From positions 310,001 through 374,000 of the forward strand of contig NZ_JAGGMI010000001.1 in the NCBI RefSeq assembly GCF_017875235.1: DNA of 64,000 bases, read 5' to 3'. The translations under genes and the position numbers were made by a program. Below, in pieces: positions 26,929-35,886 of this stretch. Origin of the DNA: Asticcacaulis solisilvae (GTDB taxonomy: Bacteria > Pseudomonadota > Alphaproteobacteria > Caulobacterales > Caulobacteraceae). Positions within the stretch are counted from its first letter, which is position 1; each line of letters opens with the position of its first letter. The notes beneath the pieces are model-generated. The model saw only the letters and a list, made by a program, of their open reading frames with translations. It made no database searches and was not told the DNA's origin.

Positions 26929-28425
26929 CTACCCTTGCAGCGGCGGCAATACCAAAGCCGTGCGCAAGCCCGGCCCATTGCCGTCGAACACGCCAGGCCC
27001 CTCGTCGATCGTCAGCCGGCCCTTGTGCGCCACGGCGACGGCTTCGACCATGGCCAGACCGAGGCCCACGCCCGGCAGAGACCGGCTGTTTTCCAGGCGG
27101 ACAAAGCGCTCGGCGATGCGCGGGCGGTCCTTTTCGGGCACGCCCGGCCCCGTGTCGGTGATCGAGAATTCGACTTCGCGCTGCGAGGTCCTGCGCAGGC
27201 GGAAGGTGATGCCGCCCGCGGCCGTATATTTCACCGCATTGTCGAGCAGATTGGCCAGGGCCTGGGCCAGAAAATCGCGATTGCCCAGCACTCGGACATT
27301 GGGTTCGATCTCGGCTTCGAACTCCAGCCCCTTGTCGGCCGCCACGGCTTCGTACAATTCAGCCATGTCGTTGGCCAGGTCGCTGGCCGGGAACAGGACC
27401 TGGTCGGGCGCCTGGCCGGCCGCCTGCAGCCGTGAAATGGCGAAGACGGTGTGGAAGGTGCGCAGCAGTTGATCGGTCTCGTCCAGCGCCTTTTGCAGGG
27501 CGTCGTGGGCCTGCGACGGATCGCGGTCGACCTCGAACAGCGACACCTCAAGCTTTGAGCGCAGGCGCGACAACGGCGATCTCAAATCGTGGGCGATGGC
27601 GTCCCCGGCATATTTGAGATTGCCCATCGTCTTTTCCATCCGGTCGAGCGTCTGGTTAATGCGCGCGGCCAGGGCGTCGAACTCGTCACCGGTCTCGCGC
27701 ACCGCGATGCGCGCCTTGAGGTCGCCTTCCTGTACCTGGCTGAGGACATTGGTGACACGGGTGACCGAGCGCGTCACTTCCTGGTTGATCAGGGTACCGG
27801 CGAACAGGCCAAGCAGGATGACCAGCACGCCGCCACCGATCGCGGCGTTGACCTCCTGCTGGAAGCCGTGGTCGGCCCACGACATGTCCATGGCGACGAA
27901 GACGTAGAAGTCGTCGTCGAAACGGACGATCCGCCCCTGGAAACGGCAGCAGTTGCCCGGCGTATTAGGCGACGAATAGGTCAGGTTGAAGGAGGTCGCC
28001 TCCTTGTCGAGATTTTCCATGCCGCGGCGGATGATCTCATCGGGCAGGTCGCGGCCTTCCATCTTGGTGCGGGTGTTCTGGGCCAGGATGGTGCCCGACG
28101 AATCGAACACGCCCTTGGCGAAGCCCCATTCGACCGCCTCGTCGCTCAGTATCTTGCCGACGACGGCGGCGTGGCCCTGGCTCTGATCGAGGTCCTTGAG
28201 CACCTTGACGCGCGCATCGATCGAACTGTTGCCCCAGGCGCGCGATTCCGTCGACGTCGCCAGCCAGATATAGCCGAAGACCAGCATGGCGACGAACAGG
28301 TAGACACTCAGGAAGACGAGGGTCAGGCGGAACGGCGTCTGGCGAAAGACGTTCGGCCGGAAGAATGTCAGGTTCCAGAAATCCGACAGGTTCTGGCGCA
28401 GATTGGACAGGAGGCTACTGGGCAT
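26929..28425 (-). CDS. HAMP-domain sensor histidine kinase
   Basis: Membrane kinase of 498 residues. Transmembrane helices near 32-55 and in the segment GVLVILLGLFAGTLI flank a periplasmic domain with FNLTYSSPNTPGNCCRFQ. A HAMP linker, HisKA with AIAHDLRSPLSRLRSK (His279), NLLDNAVKY and DTGPGVPEKD, GVGLGLAMVEAV complete it. It is paired with the OmpR-type regulator at 28663, but a 180-bp paired repeat separates them. The frame runs upstream into that repeat; the start at 28425 (MPSSLL) is chosen because it is the first Met outside it. In rhizobia the equivalent position holds an envelope-associated two-component pair (synteny inference). Confidence 0.92.
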   Translation of the reverse strand: MPSSLLSNLRQNLSDFWNLTFFRPNVFRQTPFRLTLVFLSVYLFVAMLVFGYIWLATSTESRAWGNSSIDARVKVLKDLDQSQGHAAVVGKILSDEAVEWGFAKGVFDSSGTILAQNTRTKMEGRDLPDEIIRRGMENLDKEATSFNLTYSSPNTPGNCCRFQGRIVRFDDDFYVFVAMDMSWADHGFQQEVNAAIGGGVLVILLGLFAGTLINQEVTRSVTRVTNVLSQVQEGDLKARIAVRETGDEFDALAARINQTLDRMEKTMGNLKYAGDAIAHDLRSPLSRLRSKLEVSLFEVDRDPSQAHDALQKALDETDQLLRTFHTVFAISRLQAAGQAPDQVLFPASDLANDMAELYEAVAADKGLEFEAEIEPNVRVLGNRDFLAQALANLLDNAVKYTAAGGITFRLRRTSQREVEFSITDTGPGVPEKDRPRIAERFVRLENSRSLPGVGLGLAMVEAVAVAHKGRLTIDEGPGVFDGNGPGLRTALVLPPLQG

Positions 28426-28460
28426 GGAGCGTACCCCACAAAGCCGAGTGACTATCATTT

Positions 28461-28639
28461 CGCCCTCCCCATTCATGGGGAGGGGGGACCATCCGAAGGA
28501 TGGTGGGCGGGGCCTCTTGCAAAGGATCCAAGGTTACATGGGCAAATTTGGCAGAATAAAGCGTGAGGCAAGCATGGTCAGGCCCCGCCCGCCATCTGCT
28601 TCGCAGATGGTCCCCCCTCCACATGAATGGGGGGGGCGA
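28461..28639. repeat. Paired inverted palindromic repeat inside a two-component operon
   Basis: Left copy 28461-28514 (CGCCCTCCCC..ATGGGG stem, then GACCATCC..GGATGGT stem, then GGGCGGGGCC); core 28515-28580; right copy 28581-28639 is the inverse of the left. Closely similar units occur at 31758, 33960, 39273, 50230 and 50520. It separates the response regulator gene from its kinase gene on the same transcript. Confidence 0.88.
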
Positions 28640-28662
28640 AAAACTGTCCATTCCTACTACCG

Positions 28663-29334
28663 TCACGCCTTTAACTGATACCCCTCACCGCGCACCGTGT
28701 GCAGCATGGGCCGGTCGAAACCCTTGTCGAGCTTCGAGCGCAGCCGGGAAATGTGCACGTCGATGACATTGGTCTGGGGGTCGAAATGATAGGCCCAGAC
28801 CTTTTCCAGCAGCATGGTGCGCGTGACGCTCTGGCCGGCGTGGCGCATCAGGAATTCCAGCAACTGGAACTCACGCGGCTGCAGGTCGATGAGCGTCGTC
28901 TGGCGCTTCACCTGGCGCGAGATCAGGTTCATTTCCAGGTCGCCGACGCGCAGGATGGTTTCGACCTGGTCCTTTTCCTTGCGCCGCGCCAGGGCCTCTA
29001 CCCGCGCCAAGAGTTCCGGCAGGGCATAGGGCTTGACCAGATAGTCATCCGCGCCGGCGCGCAGGCCCGACACGCGGTCTTCAAGTTCCCCCAGGGCCGA
29101 CAGGAACAGGACCGGCGTATCGACGCCTTCGGCGCGCAGTTGCGTCAGCATGCTGACGCCGTCCATGACCGGCATCATGCGGTCGAGAATAATGACGTCG
29201 GGCGCCTGCTGACGGATCGCCTCCAGTCCCTGCTGGCCGTCCCCGGCCAGGCGTGCCTCGATGCCGGCCTCCTTCAGGCCCTTCTGCATGTTGAGGGCGG
29301 CTTCCATGTCATCTTCGACAATCAGGACCTGCAT
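28663..29334 (-). CDS. OmpR-family response regulator
   Basis: 223 residues: receiver with E7/D8/D9, phospho-acceptor D51 (IILDRMMP), Ser/Lys switch residues (LFLSALGE, DYLVKPYAL), then a winged helix (LQPREFQLLEFLMRHAGQSVTRTMLLEKVW..VDVHISRLRSKLD..LHTVRGEGYQL). It lies between degP and its presumed kinase. Because envelope stress regulators often flank degP, it may control envelope genes, but no target site is visible. A hairpin at 29428-29462 and a palindromic motif at 29379-29404 lie in its 5' region. Confidence 0.94.
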   Translation of the reverse strand: MQVLIVEDDMEAALNMQKGLKEAGIEARLAGDGQQGLEAIRQQAPDVIILDRMMPVMDGVSMLTQLRAEGVDTPVLFLSALGELEDRVSGLRAGADDYLVKPYALPELLARVEALARRKEKDQVETILRVGDLEMNLISRQVKRQTTLIDLQPREFQLLEFLMRHAGQSVTRTMLLEKVWAYHFDPQTNVIDVHISRLRSKLDKGFDRPMLHTVRGEGYQLKA

Positions 29335-29378
29335 GTGCGACTCTTTCCGTTATTTCTGAAACGTGTTTAAAGCGATAT

Positions 29379-29404
29379 GCCGAAAAGTGTGAGCGGTTTT
29401 CGGC
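29379..29404. repeat. Short palindromic motif, copy 1 (AAACCGCTCACACTTTT)
   Basis: GCCGAAAA and TTTTCGGC are perfect 8-base arms around a ten-base centre. Read on the minus strand the centre gives AAAACCGCTCACACTTTT. Related copies sit at 53550-53569 and 59846-59869. Similar motifs are common between genes in alphaproteobacteria, as I remember them, without known function. Confidence 0.6.
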
Positions 29405-29427
29405 GAAATATCGCGACAAACAAAAGG

Positions 29428-29462
29428 CTAAAGCATTATGACGACCCGTCATCGTGCTTTAG
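29428..29462. promoter_or_regulatory. Hairpin/operator in the 5' region of the response regulator gene
   Basis: CTAAAGCA (29428-29435) pairs with TGCTTTAG (29455-29462), and inside them ATGACG (29438-29443) pairs with CGTCAT (29447-29452). It lies about 95 bases before the regulator start and after the degP terminator. No T-run follows, so it is an operator or leader structure rather than a terminator. Confidence 0.45.
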
Positions 29463-29516
29463 CGCGGATCATCTTCGCAAGCCCGTTAAATATTCGCAAT
29501 TAAGCCTTCGGGAAAC

Positions 29517-29544
29517 AAAAAAGCCCTCCGTCGCCGGAGGGCTT
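29517..29544 (-). terminator. Rho-independent terminator of degP
   Basis: On the minus strand a 10-bp stem (AAGCCCTCCG/CGGAGGGCTT, 29521-29544) with a 4-base loop is followed by a run of T (29517-29522 region). It lies 23 bases after the degP stop, so degP and the two-component genes have separate transcripts or only partial read-through. Confidence 0.88.
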
Positions 29545-29566
29545 TCTGCAGACATGGTCCGTAAGC

Positions 29567-31123
29567 TTACTTCGCGTCTTTCAGCGACAGGGGCAGCGGC
29601 AGGTTACGGCCATCGCGGCTGATCAGCAGCAGGATGGACGGGCGGCCCGCCTTCTTCAACTCATCGACCACCTTGGCAAAGTCAGCCTGGGTGGCGACCG
29701 GACGCTGGTCGGCCAGAACGATAACGTCGCCGGGCTTGAGACCCTTTTGGCCGCCGTCACTGTTCATGTCGACGTTGGTGATGACCACGCCCCTGATATC
29801 CGCGTCGAGGCCGTAGGTCCGGCGGTTTTCCGGTGTCAGAGGCTTGACGCTCATACCCATGACCGACGGCGTGCCGGTCGATTCTGCGCCCGGCGATTCC
29901 GGACCGGTGTCGCCACCGTTCAGGCCCTTGGCCAGGTCTTCCTCGCTGGGACGCAGCGCCGCAGTCAGGGTCAGGTTGACCACCTTGCCGCCGCGGACCA
30001 CACCCAATGTCACCTTCTCACCGACCTTGACGTCGGCGATGCGGCGCGTCAGCTCGGTCGGGCTCTTGACCGGCTGGCCATTGACGGTGCGGACGATATC
30101 GCCCGCCTGGACGCCAGCCTTGTCGGCAGGACCTGCCTTGGTCGTCTCGGTGATGTAGGCGCCCGTCGTATCCGTGACGCCCAACGCCTCGGCATTTTCC
30201 GGGGTCACCGGCGAAATGGTGACGCCGATATAGCCGCGTTCGATCTTCACGCCGCGGATCAGCTGCGAGGTGATGCGGTTGGCGATATCGGCCGGAATGG
30301 CGAAGCCGACACCGGCATTGGCGCCCGACGGCGTGACGATGGCGGTGTTGACGCCGATCACGCGGCCATAGAGGTCAAAGGTCGGGCCGCCCGAATTGCC
30401 CCGGTTGATGGCGGCGTCGATCTGCAGGTAATCGATATAGCTGGTGCCCGATTCACGCAGGTCGCGGCCATAGGCCGAAACGATGCCGGCGGTGGCGGTG
30501 TTGGAGAAGTTGAACGGGTTGCCGACGGCGACGACCCAGTCGCCGACGCGCGGCTTCTTTTCCAGTTCCCAGCGCACGAACGGGAAGTCGTGGCCTTCGA
30601 CCTTGAGCACGGCCAGGTCGGTCGCCGGATCGCGGCCGATGACCCTGGCCTTCAGTTCCTTGTCATTGGTCAGCTTGACGGTAATGTCGTCTGCGCCCTG
30701 GATGACGTGGTTGTTGGTGACGACATAGCCGTCGGCCGAGATGAAGAAGCCCGAACCGGCGCCGCGCACTTCCTGTTCGCGACCGCCCGGGGTGTCGTCG
30801 TCCTGGCCGGGGAAATCGAAGCCCGGGAGCGCCGGAATGCCCGTCGGCACCTTCATCTTGCCCTTGGTCTCGATGGAGACGACGGCCGGCGACACGCGCT
30901 CGATCATGTCGGCGAAGGACATGGGCGCGCCATTGGGCGGCTTGACCGGGGTCAGGTCGGCAGCGCGGATCAACTGGGCGCCGTCATAGCCAATGCCCGG
31001 CGCCTGGCCATTGAAGCCCGACATTGCGGCGGCGGCAACGCCTGCGCCCAGCGCCAGGCCGGCAACGGCGCCCGCGACGGTCGAGCGGTTTTTGAAGAAA
31101 GCACTAAAGGTATTTTTCCCCAT
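29567..31123 (-). CDS. degP: Periplasmic serine protease/chaperone of the DegP/HtrA family
   Basis: Degrades or refolds damaged envelope proteins. 518 residues: a signal or membrane-anchor segment (about 14-34), then the trypsin-like domain with His139 (VTNNHVIQG), Asp169 (ATDLAVLKV) and Ser244 (NRGNSGGPTF), and two PDZ domains (GYIGVTISPV..GDIVRTVNGQPV and KPLTPENRRTYG..GDVIVLADQRPV). Full length for the family. It stands between ccmH and a two-component pair on the same strand and ends at its own terminator. Alphaproteobacteria often have several paralogues, so DegP versus DegQ naming is not settled. Confidence 0.95.
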   Translation of the reverse strand: MGKNTFSAFFKNRSTVAGAVAGLALGAGVAAAAMSGFNGQAPGIGYDGAQLIRAADLTPVKPPNGAPMSFADMIERVSPAVVSIETKGKMKVPTGIPALPGFDFPGQDDDTPGGREQEVRGAGSGFFISADGYVVTNNHVIQGADDITVKLTNDKELKARVIGRDPATDLAVLKVEGHDFPFVRWELEKKPRVGDWVVAVGNPFNFSNTATAGIVSAYGRDLRESGTSYIDYLQIDAAINRGNSGGPTFDLYGRVIGVNTAIVTPSGANAGVGFAIPADIANRITSQLIRGVKIERGYIGVTISPVTPENAEALGVTDTTGAYITETTKAGPADKAGVQAGDIVRTVNGQPVKSPTELTRRIADVKVGEKVTLGVVRGGKVVNLTLTAALRPSEEDLAKGLNGGDTGPESPGAESTGTPSVMGMSVKPLTPENRRTYGLDADIRGVVITNVDMNSDGGQKGLKPGDVIVLADQRPVATQADFAKVVDELKKAGRPSILLLISRDGRNLPLPLSLKDAK

Positions 31124-31296
31124 GGTACTTCACTGTTCCTTATTAGGGTTGGGTGCGGGCGTTTCCGCACCAATCTGAGCGTTTCGCCAGGGGAATACAA
31201 CCTCCCCCGCGCACAAAAATCAGGTCCTTATCGACTATAACCATCGCTGAGGCAAAATCGTGACATTCCGAAAACTTTCGTAGTTTTTCTGCACGC

Positions 31297-31746
31297 TTAG
31301 CGGTCGTTCTTCAGGATGTCGCGCAGACGCGCCTCCTCGGCCTCGCTGAGCACGTAATCGCGGGCAGCGCCCCTGCGGCGGGATATGGCGACGAAGACAG
31401 CTATTCCGCCGACCAGGATGAGCGGTGGCAGGCTCCACAGCAGCAGGTTACCGAGCGAGAATCGCGGCCTGAACAGAACATAGTCGCCATAGCGCGCTGA
31501 CAGTCCCGCCCGGATTTCCGCATCACTGCGGCCTTGCGCGATCTCCTCGCGGATTTCCCGGCGCATGTCCGCAGCGATGGCGGCGTCGGAATCGGCGATG
31601 TCCTGGCTCTGGCAGGCGACGCAGCGCACTTCGCGATAGAGGGCCTTTGCGCGGGCTTCGTCGTGGGCGGCGTCGGCGTGGGCGGCGTCGGCGTGGGCGG
31701 TGAAGGGGAGAAGGAGCAGGAGAAACAAGACCGCCAACAAGGACAT
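31297..31746 (-). CDS. ccmH: Cytochrome c maturation protein CcmH
   Basis: Membrane-anchored thiol reductant that handles apocytochrome c before haem attachment. 149 residues: signal peptide (1-19), a short Asp-Ala-Ala-His repeat, the redox motif RCVACQSQ (Cys42, Cys45), a helical domain (MRREIREEIAQGRSDAEIRAGLSARYGDYVLFRPRF) and a transmembrane helix near 102-122. The family usually has LRCPQCQ. The frame extends upstream through a repeat to 32076, but the signal peptide fixes the start at 31746. Last gene of the ccmIEFH set; no ccmG precedes it. Confidence 0.92.
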   Translation of the reverse strand: MSLLAVLFLLLLLPFTAHADAAHADAAHDEARAKALYREVRCVACQSQDIADSDAAIAADMRREIREEIAQGRSDAEIRAGLSARYGDYVLFRPRFSLGNLLLWSLPPLILVGGIAVFVAISRRRGAARDYVLSEAEEARLRDILKNDR

Positions 31747-31757
31747 TGACCGTCTTT

Positions 31758-31923
31758 CGCCCTCCCCATTCATGGGAAGGGGGGACCGTGAGCGGAGCGA
31801 GCGGTGGGCGGGGCTGACCGCCAGCGCAGCGATAACTACCGTCAAACATTGGGAAACAGGGGTGGGCCCCGCCCACCATCTGCTCCGCAGATGGTCCCCC
31901 CTCCCCATGAATGGGGAGGGCGA
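31758..31923. repeat. Paired inverted palindromic repeat between ccmF and ccmH
   Basis: Left copy begins at 31758 with CGCCCTCCCC, has a GACCGTGAGC..GCGGT second stem and ends GGGCGGGGC near 31814. The right copy (31866-31923) is the inverse and ends ATGGGGAGGGCGA. The core is about 50 bases. It lies inside the ccm operon, where ccmG sits in many other bacteria. Confidence 0.88.
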
Positions 31924-31952
31924 AGTGACTCTGTCCTGCCGCTTCCTGTTCA

Positions 31953-33944
31953 TTAAACAGCTTCCTTGAGCTTGCGGGCCTTCGTCGCCACACCCAGCCG
32001 TAACCGCCGGTCGAACAGCGACAACACCCCGCCCAGCGCCATCAGCACCGGCCCCAGGAAGATCAGCCGCACCCACGGATTATAGAACCAGCGCACTTGC
32101 CACACAGGCTTGCCGCCCACGCTTTCCTGCGGCTGGGACAATACCACATAAAGATCGTTCAGCGGCTCGAAGCACAGCCAGACCTTGCTCTGCATCGACC
32201 CCGAAGCCGGATAGAAGCGCCGCTGCGGCCGCGCCTCGCAGACCTGACGGCCATTCTTTTCGATGACGAATATCCCGCCCTGGGCATCGTAGTTGGCGCC
32301 ATCCTGACGATAGGTGCCGGTAAAGGTCATCTCGTAACCCGCCAGCCTGACCGTATCACCGACCTGCATGCCCTGCTGGATGCTGATGCGCGAATGGCCT
32401 TCGACGACGGCGCCCAGGACAAAAATACCCAGGCCGACATGCGCCAGGATCATGCCGTGGGTTGCCAGCGGCAGGGCGGTAAACTTGCGCCACGCCGCGG
32501 CACCAAACCCGACACGCTCCATCAGCAGACGCAAAGATCCCCAGATTAGCCAGAAGCCGGCCAGAAGCCCGACAAAGAAGGTCACCTGCTTCCATACTCC
32601 TGCCCCGCCGTAGAACAGCGAACCGATGGCGGCGCTCAAACACGCCACGCCAAAGGCCAGGCCCAGGCGTTGGACCACGCCCTTCAGGTCGCTGCGCTTC
32701 CACGACATCAGTTGCGATATCGGGATAATCGCGATGGCCGCCAGCATGATCGGCCCGAAGACCGCCAGGTAATAGGGCCCGCCGACCGACATGGCCTTGT
32801 CGACAAGCGCCTGCATCAACAGCGGATAAAGCGTGCCCAGGAACACCGACAGTAGCGCCGCCGACAGCAGCAGGTTATTGAGCACCAAAGACGCCTCGCG
32901 CGAGACGGCCGCGAACAGGCCCCCGGGCTTCAATTCCGGCACACGCAGGGCGAACAGCGCGAAGCCCAGGCCCGCCGTCACGAACAGGATGGTGAGCAGC
33001 AGGATGCCGCGCTGCGGATCGACGGCAAAGGCGTGCACCGACGTCAGAAGCCCCGAGCGCACCAGGAAGGCCCCCATCATCGAGAAGGTGAAGGCGAGGA
33101 TCGCCAGGAACACCGTCCATGCCTTCAGGGCGTCGCGTTTTTCCATGACGATAGCGCTGTGAAGCAAAGCGGTCGCCGCCAGCCACGGCATGAAGGAGGC
33201 GTTTTCAACCGGGTCCCACGCCCACCAGCCGCCCCAGCCGAGCTCATAATAGGCCCAGTAGGCGCCGAGCGTGATACCAATAGTCAGGCAGACCCAGGCG
33301 GCCAGCACCCACGGCCTGACCCAGCGCGCCCAGGCGCGATCGAGCCGCCCTTCGATCAGCGCGGCGACGGCGAAGGAAAAGACCACCGACAGGCCGACAT
33401 AGCCGAGATAGAGCATGGGCGGGTGAAAGGCGAGCGCCGGGTCCTGGAGCGCCGGATTGAGCGAACGCCCCTGTAGCGGCGCCTCCGCCAGGCGGCCGAG
33501 CGGGTTGGAGCTGAACAGCGTAAAGCCGACAAAGGCAGCGCCGAGCAGGCCCTGGATGCCCAACGCCTTGTGTTTCAAGCTGTCGGGCAGGCCGCGCCCC
33601 AAAAGCGTGATCAGCGCGCCGAAGCTGAGCATGATGACGCACCACAACAGCATCGAGCCTTCGTGCGAGCCCCAGGCGCCGGAGATCTTGTAGAGCAGCG
33701 GCTTGTCGGTGTGGGAGTGTTCGTAGACGTTCACTACCGAGAAGTCCGAACGGACAAAGGCGGCGATCAGGATGGCAAACGACAGGATCAGGCTGAGCGC
33801 CGCTGCCAGCGACACGCCTTCAGAATAGCGCTCAATGCCGCTTAGGCGCTTCCACTGCCCGGCCGCGACCAGAGCCACCTGCGCGACGCTGAGCACAAAG
33901 GCGCAGACAAGCGCGAACACACCGATTTCGTTCAGAAAGGTCAT
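31953..33944 (-). CDS. ccmF: Haem lyase component CcmF
   Basis: Multi-pass inner-membrane protein that attaches haem from CcmE to apocytochrome c. 663 residues with many transmembrane helices. The WWD domain WGGWWAWDPVENASFMPWLAATALLHS is diagnostic, and AYWAYYELGWGG precedes it; the periplasmic domain near the C-terminus (HSRISIQQGMQVGDTVRL..YDAQGGIFVI) is as expected. Repeats flank it on both sides (31758-31923 and 33960-34187) within the operon. Confidence 0.96.
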   Translation of the reverse strand: MTFLNEIGVFALVCAFVLSVAQVALVAAGQWKRLSGIERYSEGVSLAAALSLILSFAILIAAFVRSDFSVVNVYEHSHTDKPLLYKISGAWGSHEGSMLLWCVIMLSFGALITLLGRGLPDSLKHKALGIQGLLGAAFVGFTLFSSNPLGRLAEAPLQGRSLNPALQDPALAFHPPMLYLGYVGLSVVFSFAVAALIEGRLDRAWARWVRPWVLAAWVCLTIGITLGAYWAYYELGWGGWWAWDPVENASFMPWLAATALLHSAIVMEKRDALKAWTVFLAILAFTFSMMGAFLVRSGLLTSVHAFAVDPQRGILLLTILFVTAGLGFALFALRVPELKPGGLFAAVSREASLVLNNLLLSAALLSVFLGTLYPLLMQALVDKAMSVGGPYYLAVFGPIMLAAIAIIPISQLMSWKRSDLKGVVQRLGLAFGVACLSAAIGSLFYGGAGVWKQVTFFVGLLAGFWLIWGSLRLLMERVGFGAAAWRKFTALPLATHGMILAHVGLGIFVLGAVVEGHSRISIQQGMQVGDTVRLAGYEMTFTGTYRQDGANYDAQGGIFVIEKNGRQVCEARPQRRFYPASGSMQSKVWLCFEPLNDLYVVLSQPQESVGGKPVWQVRWFYNPWVRLIFLGPVLMALGGVLSLFDRRLRLGVATKARKLKEAV

Positions 33945-33959
33945 GCGACATCTTTCTTT

Positions 33960-34187
33960 CGCTCACCCCATTTATGGGGCAGAGCGGTAGCGAAAGTATA
34001 GCTTTCGCCCGTGATGGGGACCATGAGCGGAGCGAATGGTGGGAGGGGCTGTCTCCCATGACAATTTCTAAATAACCGACGACCTTCTGGTTCAGGCAGA
34101 CGATAGCCCCGCCCACCGCCTTCGGCGGTCCCTGCGCTTGCGAAAGCTATACTTTCGCTGCACTTACCCCATAAATGGGGAGGGCGA
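33960..34187. repeat. Paired inverted repeat with nested palindrome, between ccmE and ccmF
   Basis: Left copy 33960-34049 and right copy 34106-34187 are inverted around a core of about 56 bases. Both carry an extra nested palindrome of the form GCGAAAGTATAGCTTTCGC (left near 33990-34008, right near 34143-34157) inserted between the CCCCATTTATGGGG stem and the second stem. The same insertion is in the single copy at 39273-39360. Confidence 0.85.
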
Positions 34188-34209
34188 AGAAAAGCCGTGT
34201 CGATCATTA

Positions 34210-34716
34210 TCATGTCCCGAACGGCCGATCCGCCTTGGGCTCGGCCGGTTTGGCGTCCGGCCGCCATTCGCCCTGCCGCTCCAGCTCTTCCTTGACGTTC
34301 TTGGGCATGTAGGTCTCGTCGTGTTTCGCCAGGACCTGGGTGGCGCGCAGGCCCGACGCCGTCACCTCGCCCTCGCAAACCACGCCCTGCCCTTCGCGGA
34401 ACAGATCCGGCAGGTCGCCCTTATAGGCGACCTCGATCTCTTTGAGCTTGTCCATGACGGTAAATTTCACCGAGCCGTCGGCCAGTTTGGTGACGCTGCC
34501 GGCCTTGACCAGACCGCCCAGCCGCACAACCTCACCGGTCCTGACCTTGGCCTCGATCATCTGGGCCGGCGTATAGAAGTAGATCGCCGTACCCTTGAGC
34601 GCATAAAGGCTCAAGGCCGCCGCCGCAACCAGCAGCGGCGCGGCGATCAGAAATATTGTCAAACGCCGCCTGGCTTTGACCGATTTAGGCCACATCTTTT
34701 GCAGGATTTGGCCCAT
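34210..34716 (-). CDS. ccmE: Haem chaperone CcmE
   Basis: Carries haem covalently to CcmF. 168 residues: N-terminal membrane anchor (about 18-40), an OB-fold beta domain, and the haem-binding HDETYMPK (His132, Tyr136). The start at 34716 has GGGAGG six bases upstream and overlaps the ccmI stop (TAATG), so the two are translationally coupled. Confidence 0.96.
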   Translation of the reverse strand: MGQILQKMWPKSVKARRRLTIFLIAAPLLVAAAALSLYALKGTAIYFYTPAQMIEAKVRTGEVVRLGGLVKAGSVTKLADGSVKFTVMDKLKEIEVAYKGDLPDLFREGQGVVCEGEVTASGLRATQVLAKHDETYMPKNVKEELERQGEWRPDAKPAEPKADRPFGT

Positions 34717-35810
34717 TATTGGCCTCCCGTATTCTCGGCGCCGACGGCGCCTTTCGACTTCTGCACGATGTCCGCCGCCACTTGCGGCCGGTCGCGATAG
34801 TGCGCCTGCATCTCCTTTAGTACCCGGGCCTTGCCGGCCGCGTCGCCCATCACGTCGTAGGAGCGCAGCAGCCGCGCCCAGCCGTCCGCATTGTCAGGCT
34901 GCTCAGTCAGTTGCGCCTCCAGCGCCGCCACCATGCCGGCGATGCGCGTCCTGGCCGCCGCTTCGCCCGATTGCGCCGTCTCAACGGCCGCAAGCTGTTC
35001 GGCGATGGCGTTCTGGCGGATATCGTCGACAGCCAGCGCCGCCTTCGCCGTCACGAAGTGCGCCCGCGCGCTGTCGTAGCGCCCCTGGTCGAGATCGCGG
35101 CGGCCAAGATAGTAGTGTGCGCGCGCGTCCTTCGGGTCCTGCGCCAGCGCCAGGTCGAAGGCCTTTTGCGAATCCGGACCGACTGAACCGCCGGCGACGA
35201 AATAGAGCGCTTCGCCAAGATCCGACCAGCCGGTGAAGGTCTTGGGGGACAGCTTCATCGAGGTATCGAACGCCTTGGCGGCTTCGTAATAACGTCCGGC
35301 CATCATGTCGACCTTGCCGAGGAACAGCCAGAAGTCGGGGTTCTTGACGTTATCCGGCTCGGATGCGCGGCGATGCAGGACAGCCGACAGGGCCTCGGGC
35401 GGCAGGCTGTCGATGTTCCGCCGTGCCGCGTCGGTCCACTGCACGACGCGCGTTTCGTAGGGCTGGTCGCCCAGTTCCGGGTGTCCGATATAGAGCGCGT
35501 AGAGCGCGAAACTGATGCCGGCTACGGCAAACGCGCCAATCGCCGCATGGGCGGGTTTGAGGCTGTAGGCAGGTGTCGCCGCCGCCTCCGCCTTCAGAAG
35601 CGCACGGGCGGCCTCGACGCGCTCCTCATTGGCCAGTTCGGCGTCGATGTCGCCACGGCCTTCGCGTCGTTCGACATCAACGACAAAGCCTTCATACTGC
35701 GCCTTGGCCAAAGCCAGGGCGTCGATGGCCGGCGCGCGGCGGTGCCACAGGCCCACGATAGCAATGAGCGCGGCGGCAATGACGACGCAGGTGAGGACAA
35801 GACCGATCAT
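34716..35810 (-). CDS. ccmI: Cytochrome c maturation protein CcmI (TPR)
   Basis: Presents apocytochrome c to the haem lyase. 366 residues: two transmembrane helices (about 2-20 and near 88-108) separated by a short cytoplasmic helical loop, then tetratricopeptide-like repeats in the periplasm (FWLFLGKVDMMAGRYYEAAKAFDTSMKLSP, AFDLALAQDPKDARAHYYLGRRDLDQGRYDSARAHF). The start at 35810 has AGGGGA upstream; the frame to 35831 does not. First gene of ccmIEFH, equivalent to cycH in rhizobia. Confidence 0.92.
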   Translation of the reverse strand: MIGLVLTCVVIAAALIAIVGLWHRRAPAIDALALAKAQYEGFVVDVERREGRGDIDAELANEERVEAARALLKAEAAATPAYSLKPAHAAIGAFAVAGISFALYALYIGHPELGDQPYETRVVQWTDAARRNIDSLPPEALSAVLHRRASEPDNVKNPDFWLFLGKVDMMAGRYYEAAKAFDTSMKLSPKTFTGWSDLGEALYFVAGGSVGPDSQKAFDLALAQDPKDARAHYYLGRRDLDQGRYDSARAHFVTAKAALAVDDIRQNAIAEQLAAVETAQSGEAAARTRIAGMVAALEAQLTEQPDNADGWARLLRSYDVMGDAAGKARVLKEMQAHYRDRPQVAADIVQKSKGAVGAENTGGQ

Positions 35811-35886
35811 AGGTCCCCTGACATAGAGCAAATTATGTCAAAGCCAAGACCCCGGCGCGTCGTGCGACAATATTACCGACTATGTC

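Noticed and set aside
31747-32076. N-terminal extension of ccmH through the repeat
   Set aside because: The extension translates the palindromic repeat and the end of ccmF in another frame; the signal peptide at MSLLAV fixes the start at 31746.
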